Positions 1 to 7,986 of a stretch of 23,545 nt of DNA are shown here, in pieces. The notes below the pieces were generated by a model. The model searched no databases, was not told the DNA's origin, and saw nothing but the letters and a program-made list of their open reading frames with translations. Made by a program: the position numbers and the translations under genes. Location: the IMG/VR virus record IMGVR_UViG_3300025759_000717, positions 1-23,545 of that record. The stretch is one strand, 5' to 3'. The stretch is from a virus. Positions within the stretch are counted from its first letter, which is position 1. Every line of letters starts with the position of its first letter.

Positions 1-450
1 TCTGGTTGGTTGCGGGTTAACCGCATATTTGTTGCTACTTCAGGATCAGGCGGCACTGCTGCAGGTACGATCTATGTCGCTAATAGTGGGGTTACCAGTG
101 GGGTACCTACCGGAATAACGTACGGGAATATAGTACAAGGCGACAACCAAAGCCAGATGTCAGTGTATACAGTCCCTGCAGGATTCACGTTATTCTTAGA
201 TGATGTTACGTTTACAGCAGCTATTGCTATCGCTAACAAGAACGTAACCGCTAAGTTCGTGACTAGAGACTTTGGCTCAAACACGTTTCGCACAAAGATC
301 ATACAGACAGTACAGAGTAATTTGCTTGTATTGCCTTTTCATTACCCGTTCAGCATTGCAGAGAAAACGGATATGGAATGCCGAGCCAGCTCCGATACCA
401 CCAACGTAGTCGTCGGCGCTTCATTTGAGGGGGTGCTAATAGCAAACTGA
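1..450 (+). CDS. Phage structural-type protein, 5' partial
   Basis: The frame is open from the first base of the window (S-G-W-L-R-V-N-R-I) and ends with TGA at 448-450, so this is most likely the C-terminal 149 residues of a longer protein. A TTG at position 10 has no Shine-Dalgarno sequence in front and is an unlikely start. The visible part is rich in beta-prone Thr, Val, Ser and Gly residues (SGSGGTAAGTIYV, MSVYTVPAGFTLFLDDV) and ends in a segment with PFHYPFSIAEKTDMECRAS and SFEGVLIAN. This composition and the 'YTVPAG' and 'EKxDMExRA' phrases resemble small virion proteins of environmental tailed phages, as I recall them; the exact position in the particle is unknown. The next gene starts one base after the stop, which suggests co-transcription and coupled translation with the virion genes that follow. 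Confidence 0.7.
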   Translation, partial: SGWLRVNRIFVATSGSGGTAAGTIYVANSGVTSGVPTGITYGNIVQGDNQSQMSVYTVPAGFTLFLDDVTFTAAIAIANKNVTAKFVTRDFGSNTFRTKIIQTVQSNLLVLPFHYPFSIAEKTDMECRASSDTTNVVVGASFEGVLIAN

Positions 451-451
451 T

Positions 452-3400
452 ATGGCAGCTCCAAACTGGAAAACTTACGATACAAATGGTGACGGCAAAC
501 TAACCGACACTGAACTTACTACGTGGAATAATGTGGTAAGAGCCTATAGAAACTACGTAGATTCTAACTTTGAAAACACCTACGAAGCAGATGTTGCTGC
601 TAGTGGAAGTGTGTCTAGAAGCCCCTACGAAGATGGTTCAGCATCCGATAGTTTTTACGGGAACTGGGGTTTTCCTGTCCCTGATACAGAAGAAAGCACG
701 ACTACAAACTGGTGGGCCGACGATTCAACTGCTTGGTGGGACGTAAAAGATCCTGCAGCTTTCTTTGGTGTTAAAGGAAATCGTACCGAAGAGCAGGTTG
801 CTCGGGTACAACAATTTAGAGACGAATTTAAATACGATTTAGATGGGGCTAAACCTACTTTACAACTACTAAATAGTTGGATTGACGGTGATATCCCTAC
901 ATCTGAATTTAAAAATTACGTAGGGACAGGAACTACTCCCCCCTCAACTGACCCCGCGCTTGTTGGTATTGTTGGATACGATGGTACAGCTCCTGCTCAA
1001 GGTAATAATTGGTACGAGGATTTTTTAAGCAGTGTTGATGCCGGAACAAATGCACAGCTTGCAGAAGATATAGGCGCTCTTATAGGTGCCGCGACAGGGA
1101 CTGCTAAAGACTACGAAGGTAATATTAATCCTGATGCCTACGATGAGGATGGGGATGGGGTATTAACAGGAGAAGAACGTAGAGCCTATGACTTTGCCGT
1201 AGCGGTAGACGAAGGCACTATTATGACCTTCAGTGGAGAGGGCGCACCTAGTTCTACTGGCGAGTTCAGCGATAGTGATGCTGATCTAAACGCGTGGAGC
1301 AACGACGCATGGACAAATTTTTGGGAGGGGTTAAGCAGCGGTTCGCAATTAACACTTAAAAACGATCTTCAAGCATCAGGGTTAATTGAAACAACAAACG
1401 CTAATGGTATGCCTATACCATTCCCACGCGCCTTTCAAATGCTGCAAGGGTTAATGAACATGTTCATAACAGTGAGTGGGTTTGAGATAACCCCTACTGC
1501 AATGGAACAAGCGCGGAGCATGAACGCGGCGGCTAGAGGAGAGTTACGAGAAAAGACTCGATGGATAGCACAACGCGTTAGTGAAGGTTGGACTCAAGAA
1601 CAAGCTAGGCATTTGTATTATGAATGGGGTGGTGAAGGGCAAGAAGTAAACCCGAACAAAACTTTGTCAGATACAGAGATTGCGGACATATACCAACTAT
1701 ACCAAGCGGGGGAAATTCCAGAAGGGCAATACCCTGCTACGTATGCGGGAGATACAAGTGCAATAACTAAAACCGAAGTTGATTGGAAAAGAAACAAGTT
1801 ACTTGCTGCTGCACAAAGCCCTATAGCGAAAGCATCTATAGGCAAACTTACTGACGATCAGATACGCGACCGTATAGCTACCGAACAAAAAGAAGCGGCT
1901 ATTTTAGAAGGGTTGTCAGACACGCAGATATACAGCCCAGAGTTTTTAGAAAACAAACGACGCCTTGTTAAAGCAGGTGTAGACGCTATAGATGCGTGGA
2001 CGGAACCTTTTGAACCAGAAATGCAAAGGAACCTTAAGCGGTTGGCTTATGAAGGCGCGATAAACAAACTAAACGATTTTGCTGACAGTATAGCAACCAC
2101 AAGGGATGAAAACGGTGGGTGGGTGTCACTAGATACTAAAGCTAAAAAAATGCTCAACCTAGCCTCTTTCGGGTTAAGTGCATTAGGCACTACTGCCCAA
2201 GAAATGGCAGGGGCTATAAGTCTTATAGGTGAAACTGCATCAGACAGTATCCTAGGGCGTTTTGGTACAGCCTTTGTAAACCTAGGTGCCTCGACCGAAA
2301 CACAAGATTTTGCTGATGCAGCAAATGAAGTTGAAGCACGTATAGGTAGGGCTACAGGTTTTTTTGATACGGCTAAAGCTGTATTCCAAGATGGTGTCCC
2401 GGTTGAATATCTGCTGCGTATGATAGTGCCAGAAGTTGGTAACGAAGTAATACTATCAAGAGTGTTTGGGGGTACGACTAAAGGTACTAAATTTAAAGAT
2501 GCAGATGAACGGTTTAGGGACGCCATACTACGTACGGATAGGCCCACGGGAGGCCCAGAATGGCTTAAAGACAAACTTAAAACTCTAGGGGGTATACAAC
2601 CTGATGAGTTAGGAGATGTGGCAGAACTTGTATTTGCTACGGCTGGAGGTTCTTTTGATCGTTCATACGAAACCGCTATAAAGTCAGGTATGTCTGAGGA
2701 AGAAGCCTTAGACTATGCCTATGGAGTCATGGGTAAAACAGTTACTGGAGCTTTTCTTGTTAATAGAATAGCCGCAGGGCTAACCATCGATGATATGGTT
2801 GAGAACTTTTTTCCCGGCGCGGATAACAAAAAAGCACGGGAGGCGTTAGAAGCAATCTATAACCACCCAACAATTAGAGCAGCACTTTCTGCAGGAGGTG
2901 AAGGAGCTACTGAAGGGTTAGAGGAAGCAGTTGCGACGGCTATCACCACTACTGAATTGGTGCTTATAGACGACTCGATTGATGTTGCGGGGGAAGTAGG
3001 TCAGAACGCATTCTTTGGGACTTTGTTCGGATCACTTGTTGACTTATCGATGACCGCTGGCTTCGCTATTGATAGTGCTGCTGCTAGTGTTATTGCTGCA
3101 AGAAACCCAGAAATAAATTCTGTACTAACAACAGCACGAGAAGAAATAAATGCGGGCACTGATCTCGCTACTGTAACCAGAAACATGGAGGAAACTCTAA
3201 ACGGGATGGGTTTAACTAACGTAGCATCCCAGACAGACATACTAGATAGCGTTAATGACGCAGCTTTTACCACTGGTGCTGAGACAGAAAGAAAGTTTGA
3301 GGAATTAGGTTATACGGCTACAGAAGAAGAAATAGACGAGTACATTGGTAAATCAAACGAAGCAGATACCCTCAACAATATAGACACTTATGTAGACCCC

Positions 3401-6289
3401 AGACAAGTTACTGTAGATGAAGCCAAAGCCGAGCTAATAGCCCAAGGTATAACCGATCCCAGCGACGCAGAAATTGCTGCATACGTCGGTCAGGGCGACG
3501 AGACTTTCCAGAGTACTAAGAATACAGAAATAGAAACTTATGCTGACCCGAGAGTTATAGACGATGCGGAAGCTAGGGCCGCACTACAAGCACAAGGTAT
3601 AGCTAATCCAAAACAAGAAGAAATTGACCAATTTACAGGTCAAGGCGATGAGAATTTTGAAACTAACAACATAGGCAAAGCTACTGATTACGCTAACCCG
3701 TTAGCCCTATCCGCTGCAGAAATAGAAGACATCGCTGCAAAACAAGGGTACACCCTAGCAGCAGGTGAGGCAGAAGCTCTTTCAGGGCGGGTAATACCGG
3801 GACAAACAGAAGCTGAAGCTTTAGCAAGCCAAGAAAATACGTTTAACAACGCAGCTATTACAGCAGCGGAATTGGAAGCCATAGCTGCCGCTCAAGGGTA
3901 TACCTTAACTCCTGAAGATCGCGCTCTAATAGGAAACAACCCTAACGCTGCCCAAGAATTACTTAACGCAAGCAACCGGTTTAATGCTGGTGCAATCACA
4001 AGGGAAGAAATAGAAACCGCTGCACGTAATGCGGGTATTGACCCTAAAGACCTTACAAGTAGCGATTACGCGCTGGTTGGCACTATCACGTCAGCCGTAG
4101 ATGCTGACGGTAACCCTGTAACTGCTGCTGATCTTTTAGCCTACCAAGAAGGTGTTTTTGAAGGCAGGGTAGCAGATGCAACTGCAGCAGAACGAAAAGC
4201 CGCAGCAGAAGCCGCTATTACTGCAGCCGTTACAGCCGCTGGCGCTCCTGCCCTATCTCCTACTGATCTTGAGCGTTATGTCGCAATGGCTATCGGTGGC
4301 GGGCTTACTATCGCTGAAGCAGTACAAGCAGCAGAAGCTGATATTGCCGCCGCCGCTGTTACTGATGATGCCGCTGCTACTGATGATGGCGCTGTTACTG
4401 ACGATGGTGGCGCTGCTACTGACGATGGCGCTGCCATGTCTGCGTTTGATGTCCAAGCAATGAATTGGTTGTTCGGTCGGTATGGGTTAGACACTAATGC
4501 TTGGCCTGAAGGTATAGAAATCCAAGGAGGGGATATAAACGGGGACGGTATTTATAGCGCAGATGAACTTAGAGCGATAGGGTTTACACCCGAAATAGGC
4601 GCAGATCCTAGATTCTTTGAAGATCCTGAAGGGTCAAATACTGATTCGGGCGCTGTTACTGACTCTGGTACTGACTCTGGTACTGACTCTGGTGGTAACT
4701 CTGGTATTAGAGACCAAGTAGTAGCGGCTGTAACGGCGGCTGGTGTAACTTTAGCTGCAGATAAAATCGACGAGATTGTTGCTGATGTTGTTTCTGGTGC
4801 CGTTACTAATATAGACGAAGCAGTCGCAGATAAAGTTGCGGAGGTAGCTGGTAATGACACTGACTCTGGTACTGATAATCAGCTCGATGACTCAACCATC
4901 GAGGGCGACCCAGATGATTACGTAAAAGTAAAAGACTTCAACCGTGAAGTAGGTACCTTACAAGACAATATTGTAAAGTTAATTACTAAATTAGAATCAG
5001 AAGGGGCAACTCGTGATGAGGCTCTTGCTGCGGCTATCGGTGTACCTGCAGGACAACCCGGAGGCCCATCGGGGTTATATGCCGAACTTGGCAAGTTTGC
5101 TACTTCAGATCAAGCAGAGGCAATCAAAAAAGTAGTTGATGGTATTGCTACAGAACTTGGTACGACTGCTGATGATGTTGCGGCAATAAAAATTAAACTA
5201 GATACTCTTGTAACCAAAGACGATATATCAGGTCTCGCCACTAAGGAAGACGTAACAGACGCAGAGGGGCGTTTAAACACCCGTATTGAGGAGCTTGAAG
5301 CCGAAGGTAAAACTCGTCTTGATGCTGTAGACATCGCCTTAGAAGAACTGGCTACCGATCTAGGTACAACTAAAAAAGATATTACTGACCAACTTACTAA
5401 GTTTGAATCTGATCTAGCTTTAGATATAGCGGAACTTGCAACCAAGCAAGACGTTTTAGATTCCGAAAAGCGTATCCGCGATAAGCAAGACGAGTACGTA
5501 CGGCAAGGTATGAAGGCAGATGAAGCCTTACAAGCCGCAATAAACGATGTTGCTACAGAGTTAGGTGTAACTAAGGACGTTCTAACCGACCAACTTGCGG
5601 CTTTCCAAACAAAACTAGATGCAGATTTATCTCTACTTGCTACTAAACAGCAAGTTAACACGCTTGAAACAGAGCTGTATTTAAAGTTAGCGGAGTACGA
5701 AGCACAAGGTAAAACTCGTGACGAAGCAACCCAATTAGCTATTAAGGATCTGGCTACTGATTTAGAGACTACCGAAGATAATTTGATGACTCAGTTGGGG
5801 GTAACTCAAGACACCCTAACCGACAGAATCAATGAAGTTGAGACCAACCTCGAAAATCAATTCAATAGTCAGATCGAGTCTACCAAAGAACTTATAACCG
5901 AAACTGCGACAGAGACTCAAAAACAAATACAAACTACGGCAAACCAGAGCGCAGCTAGAGACTTCTTTGATATGGTCTTAGGCTCTGAAGATCTTGAAGG
6001 GCAGGAAGTTACGGTAAGTCAGTCTCCTTTGGCGCAAATCAACTACATATATGACTTCCAAGACCCCTTAGCCAACCAACAACAGCGCGGGTTCTTTGGT
6101 GCAGCAAGCCCTTACGGAGAGTCGTTAGCTGCAGGGAAAAACAGACGACCCCAGACAATCGCTAATGTTATGCAGGGGCCACTGAACCTGCAAGGCGCAC
6201 CAGTAGGCCCGATGGGTATGGCCGCAGGCGGTAAAGTAGATTATGATTTCCTAAACGAAATCTCACAAATAATGAGTTTTGGAGAATAA
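452..6289 (+). CDS. Giant repeat-rich virion protein with EF-hand-like loops
   Basis: This is a 1945-residue acidic protein with no domain I can name over most of its length. Three canonical 12-residue EF-hand/dockerin-type calcium loops are visible: D10-E21 (DTNGDGKLTDTE), D231-E242 (DEDGDGVLTGEE) and D1361-E1372 (DINGDGIYSADE). Residues about 570-890 are Gly/Ala-rich and partly hydrophobic and contain GEGATEGLEE (816-825), a phrase typical of large polyvalent phage proteins. Residues about 950-1213 hold degenerate repeats of roughly 50 residues with 'AQGI..P...EI...GQGDE'. Acidic TDDG and TDSG linkers follow, then three exact-length 67-residue helical repeats (1595-1795), a Gln/Thr coiled coil, and a C-terminus with MGMAAGGKVDYDFLNEI. 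Length, coiled coils and neighbours suggest a tail, tape-measure-like or internal ejection protein; this is inference. No signal peptide or catalytic motif was recognised. The start follows the upstream stop by one base. Confidence 0.75.
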   Translation: MAAPNWKTYDTNGDGKLTDTELTTWNNVVRAYRNYVDSNFENTYEADVAASGSVSRSPYEDGSASDSFYGNWGFPVPDTEESTTTNWWADDSTAWWDVKDPAAFFGVKGNRTEEQVARVQQFRDEFKYDLDGAKPTLQLLNSWIDGDIPTSEFKNYVGTGTTPPSTDPALVGIVGYDGTAPAQGNNWYEDFLSSVDAGTNAQLAEDIGALIGAATGTAKDYEGNINPDAYDEDGDGVLTGEERRAYDFAVAVDEGTIMTFSGEGAPSSTGEFSDSDADLNAWSNDAWTNFWEGLSSGSQLTLKNDLQASGLIETTNANGMPIPFPRAFQMLQGLMNMFITVSGFEITPTAMEQARSMNAAARGELREKTRWIAQRVSEGWTQEQARHLYYEWGGEGQEVNPNKTLSDTEIADIYQLYQAGEIPEGQYPATYAGDTSAITKTEVDWKRNKLLAAAQSPIAKASIGKLTDDQIRDRIATEQKEAAILEGLSDTQIYSPEFLENKRRLVKAGVDAIDAWTEPFEPEMQRNLKRLAYEGAINKLNDFADSIATTRDENGGWVSLDTKAKKMLNLASFGLSALGTTAQEMAGAISLIGETASDSILGRFGTAFVNLGASTETQDFADAANEVEARIGRATGFFDTAKAVFQDGVPVEYLLRMIVPEVGNEVILSRVFGGTTKGTKFKDADERFRDAILRTDRPTGGPEWLKDKLKTLGGIQPDELGDVAELVFATAGGSFDRSYETAIKSGMSEEEALDYAYGVMGKTVTGAFLVNRIAAGLTIDDMVENFFPGADNKKAREALEAIYNHPTIRAALSAGGEGATEGLEEAVATAITTTELVLIDDSIDVAGEVGQNAFFGTLFGSLVDLSMTAGFAIDSAAASVIAARNPEINSVLTTAREEINAGTDLATVTRNMEETLNGMGLTNVASQTDILDSVNDAAFTTGAETERKFEELGYTATEEEIDEYIGKSNEADTLNNIDTYVDPRQVTVDEAKAELIAQGITDPSDAEIAAYVGQGDETFQSTKNTEIETYADPRVIDDAEARAALQAQGIANPKQEEIDQFTGQGDENFETNNIGKATDYANPLALSAAEIEDIAAKQGYTLAAGEAEALSGRVIPGQTEAEALASQENTFNNAAITAAELEAIAAAQGYTLTPEDRALIGNNPNAAQELLNASNRFNAGAITREEIETAARNAGIDPKDLTSSDYALVGTITSAVDADGNPVTAADLLAYQEGVFEGRVADATAAERKAAAEAAITAAVTAAGAPALSPTDLERYVAMAIGGGLTIAEAVQAAEADIAAAAVTDDAAATDDGAVTDDGGAATDDGAAMSAFDVQAMNWLFGRYGLDTNAWPEGIEIQGGDINGDGIYSADELRAIGFTPEIGADPRFFEDPEGSNTDSGAVTDSGTDSGTDSGGNSGIRDQVVAAVTAAGVTLAADKIDEIVADVVSGAVTNIDEAVADKVAEVAGNDTDSGTDNQLDDSTIEGDPDDYVKVKDFNREVGTLQDNIVKLITKLESEGATRDEALAAAIGVPAGQPGGPSGLYAELGKFATSDQAEAIKKVVDGIATELGTTADDVAAIKIKLDTLVTKDDISGLATKEDVTDAEGRLNTRIEELEAEGKTRLDAVDIALEELATDLGTTKKDITDQLTKFESDLALDIAELATKQDVLDSEKRIRDKQDEYVRQGMKADEALQAAINDVATELGVTKDVLTDQLAAFQTKLDADLSLLATKQQVNTLETELYLKLAEYEAQGKTRDEATQLAIKDLATDLETTEDNLMTQLGVTQDTLTDRINEVETNLENQFNSQIESTKELITETATETQKQIQTTANQSAARDFFDMVLGSEDLEGQEVTVSQSPLAQINYIYDFQDPLANQQQRGFFGAASPYGESLAAGKNRRPQTIANVMQGPLNLQGAPVGPMGMAAGGKVDYDFLNEISQIMSFGE
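4355..4429 (+). repeat. Imperfect 18-bp tandem repeats coding TDDG linkers
   Basis: Four consecutive units of 18, 18, 21 and 18 bp follow the pattern GCTG(T/C)TACTGA(T/C)GATG(G/C)C and encode (A-V/A-T-D-D-G/A)n inside the 1945-residue gene. The acidic low-complexity stretch probably forms a flexible or calcium-attracting linker between the degenerate repeat region and the third EF-hand loop. Confidence 0.85.
4657..4692 (+). repeat. Perfect 12-bp tandem repeat (x3) coding TDSG
   Basis: The unit TACTGACTCTGG occurs three times in a row without a mismatch and encodes T-D-S-G repeats. A further partial copy (ACTGACTCTGGTACTGA) lies at about 4859-4875. The perfect identity suggests recent slippage expansion, so copy number could vary between related phages. 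Confidence 0.9.
5234..5836 (+). repeat. Three 201-bp tandem repeats (67-residue helical units)
   Basis: Units at 5234-5434, 5435-5635 and 5636-5836 each encode exactly 67 residues. Each begins L-A-T-K-(E/Q)-(D/Q)-V, has 'EG/QGKTR-(D/E)-A' near residues 24-31 and 'LATDLGTT' or 'VATELGVT' near residues 39-46. They are diverged at the nucleotide level but keep the period without any insertion or deletion. A degenerate upstream copy (LESEGATRDEALAAAI) begins near 4920. The spacing and hydrophobic pattern suggest helical coiled-coil rods, as in phage fibre or tape-measure-like proteins. Confidence 0.85.
6281..6284 (+). promoter_or_regulatory. Shine-Dalgarno deciding the start at 6291
   Basis: GGAG is followed by a 6-base spacer (AATAAA) and ATG at 6291. 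It lies inside the last codons of the upstream gene and favours 6291 over an in-frame TTG at 6279. Confidence 0.75.
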
Positions 6290-6290
6290 A

Positions 6291-7136
6291 ATGGCAGGCT
6301 TTCTAGACTACCTTAAAGATGCTTCTGCTTGGTTAAAGAGCGAAGAGAACCAAGGCACTGTTGGGCTACTCAGTATGCTTGGCACAGCAGCGTTTTCGGG
6401 TAGTGACTTTTTTGATACCCAAATAGAGAAAACAGGGTACCAAGGGAAAATCCCAGACTACACAGCCGTTAGAGAGCGTGTACAGGATACCTATGACCCC
6501 AATAGACGGCCCGGAAGTGGTGGGCAACGGTTCTTTTCAGAGACAGAATTTGTAGAGCAAGGCCAAGAAGCTTCGGCTAAACAGCGTGCAGTTCAACAAG
6601 CACTGAATCTAAAGGCACAAAACGCAGCTAATATGGCTAGACAGTCTAGTCAGTATGGTGCGCCGCCCCAGCCTCAACCACAAATGCCAATGCCCGTTAT
6701 GGGTGCTGCCCCTTCGCAGGTAGGCACTATGATGCCACCTCCTCAACAAGGGGGTCTAGCCAGCTTCTCTCCCCAGTACAAATATGGTGGCGGTATTGCC
6801 GCACTTGCTGGCGGCGGCGCTGCTTCTGCGTACAACCGAAGATATAACGGGTATGCGGCTGGTGGACGACCGAACGGTCAAGGCTACTATTTAGGTGGTG
6901 CAACAGATGGAATGGCAGACAAAGTACCTGCTACAATTGACGGTATGCAAGAAGCCAGATTAAGCGATGGGGAGTTTGTTATTCCTGCAGATGTCGTTAG
7001 TCACCTCGGTAATGGCAATTCTAACGCTGGTGCTAACACGTTATACGGTATGATGGATAAAGTTCGACAAGCTCGTACCGGCAATAAAGAACAGGGTAAA
7101 GAGATAAACCCTAACAAATTCATGCCGAACAGGTAG
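6291..7136 (+). CDS. Virion-associated protein with GEFVIPADVV module
   Basis: This 281-residue protein starts at the ATG preceded by GGAG six bases upstream. The N-terminal 60 residues contain a weakly hydrophobic stretch (VGLLSMLGTAAFSG). The middle is Gln/Pro/Met-rich (PPQPQPQMPMPVMG) and is followed by Gly-rich blocks GGGIAALAGGG (about 165-175) and AAGGRPNGQGYYLGG (about 188-202). Residues 225-264 carry SDGEFVIPADVVSHLGNG and then N-S-N-A-G-A...LYGMMDKVRQARTG. I recognise that C-terminal module from many environmental phage contigs and prophage tail proteins, often at or near the end of tape-measure or internal virion proteins, but I know of no biochemical role. The gene begins just after the giant repeat protein and is followed by another virion-type gene after 6 bases, which fits one late operon. 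A structural or assembly role is inferred. Confidence 0.72.
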   Translation: MAGFLDYLKDASAWLKSEENQGTVGLLSMLGTAAFSGSDFFDTQIEKTGYQGKIPDYTAVRERVQDTYDPNRRPGSGGQRFFSETEFVEQGQEASAKQRAVQQALNLKAQNAANMARQSSQYGAPPQPQPQMPMPVMGAAPSQVGTMMPPPQQGGLASFSPQYKYGGGIAALAGGGAASAYNRRYNGYAAGGRPNGQGYYLGGATDGMADKVPATIDGMQEARLSDGEFVIPADVVSHLGNGNSNAGANTLYGMMDKVRQARTGNKEQGKEINPNKFMPNR

Positions 7137-7142
7137 AAGATT

Positions 7143-7973
7143 ATGGCAGCAGCAGACGATCCTATTGTAGGTAAACAAACAGGTAGTGAATCCTCCCTAT
7201 CTAACTGGGCGGGTGATTACGTTACTGATATGTTGGGTAAGGGCCAAGCTCTTGCAAACCAACCATACCAAGCTTATACCGGCCCACTTTCGGCTGGACA
7301 ATCTACAGCCCAACAAGCAGCGTTTCAAGGGATAGGTAATCTATCTGTTCCTACTGGGCAGATGGGTGCGGCAGGGTTCCAACCACAAAAGTTTACGGCC
7401 CAAGCTGCACAAGACTATATGAACCCGTACCTGCAATCGGCGTTAAACCCTCAGATTGAAGAAGCGCGGCGACAAGCTCAGATCACACGTCTTGGGGATG
7501 CTAACAGGTTAACGCAAGCTGGCGCTTATGGTGGTTCACGTCAAGCCATTATGGAGTCTGAATTAAACCGTAGTTTAGGGCAAAACCTTGCCAACATTAC
7601 GGGGCAGGGCTACCAAACTGCGTACGACAAAGCCATGCAGCAGTTTAATACCGAGCAAAGTGCGGCACAGCAAGCGCAAAATCTTACGAACCAGTACGGG
7701 CTACAAGCCCTGCAGAACCAAGCCAATCTGGGTGCACAAGAACGCGCTATTCAAGCCGAAGGCATTGCTGCCGATATTGCTCAGTTTGAAGAAGAGCGAG
7801 ACTTTCCCTATAAGCAGACGCAGTACCAACAGTCGTTGTTGCAAGGGTTACCACTGGCAGCGCAATCGTATTCTTACGCAAAACCTAGCCAACTATCTGA
7901 ACTACTTGGGGGATCTGGCGGTCTCATGGGTCTACTCCAAAGCTTCGGCATAATTCCGTCAGACGCAGAATAA
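7143..7973 (+). CDS. Conserved Gln/Ala-rich phage virion-type protein
   Basis: This 276-residue protein is rich in Gln and Ala and lacks recognisable catalytic residues. Its core, residues about 93-173, has the order MNPYLQSALNPQIEEARRQA, then ITRLGDANRLTQAGAYGGSR, then QAIMESELNRSLGQNLANIT and GYQTAYDKAMQQFNTEQ. I recognise this core as a recurrent protein of environmental podovirus- and siphovirus-like phages, sitting among virion genes, with no established function known to me. The rest is predicted helical, with many repeated Gln/Ala pairs, and it ends in a Gly/Leu-rich tail (SELLGGSGGLMGLLQSFGI). It starts 6 bases after the preceding stop with only a weak purine-rich ribosome site (AGAAGA). 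A helical internal or ejection protein is plausible but unproven. A second long frame inside it (7588-7953) is a shadow. Confidence 0.72.
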   Translation: MAAADDPIVGKQTGSESSLSNWAGDYVTDMLGKGQALANQPYQAYTGPLSAGQSTAQQAAFQGIGNLSVPTGQMGAAGFQPQKFTAQAAQDYMNPYLQSALNPQIEEARRQAQITRLGDANRLTQAGAYGGSRQAIMESELNRSLGQNLANITGQGYQTAYDKAMQQFNTEQSAAQQAQNLTNQYGLQALQNQANLGAQERAIQAEGIAADIAQFEEERDFPYKQTQYQQSLLQGLPLAAQSYSYAKPSQLSELLGGSGGLMGLLQSFGIIPSDAE

Positions 7974-7986
7974 AGGGTAATTAATA

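Noticed and set aside
2047-2574. 175-codon - strand frame antisense to the 1945-residue gene
   Set aside because: No recognisable protein features, fully covered by a real gene, and no neighbouring - strand genes.
4657-4692. Possible CRISPR-like or regulatory iteron from the 12-bp repeats
   Set aside because: The copies are contiguous without spacers, in frame and encode TDSG; they are coding slippage repeats.
5110-5661. 183-codon - strand frame antisense to the 67-residue repeats
   Set aside because: Ser/Val/Ala-rich translation that mirrors the repeats of the + strand gene; no ribosome site noted and no protein-like pattern.
7588-7953. 121-codon + strand frame within the 276-residue gene
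   Set aside because: Lies wholly inside a gene with recognisable conserved protein sequence; its translation is Ser/Lys/Arg/Leu-rich low-information sequence typical of a shadow frame.
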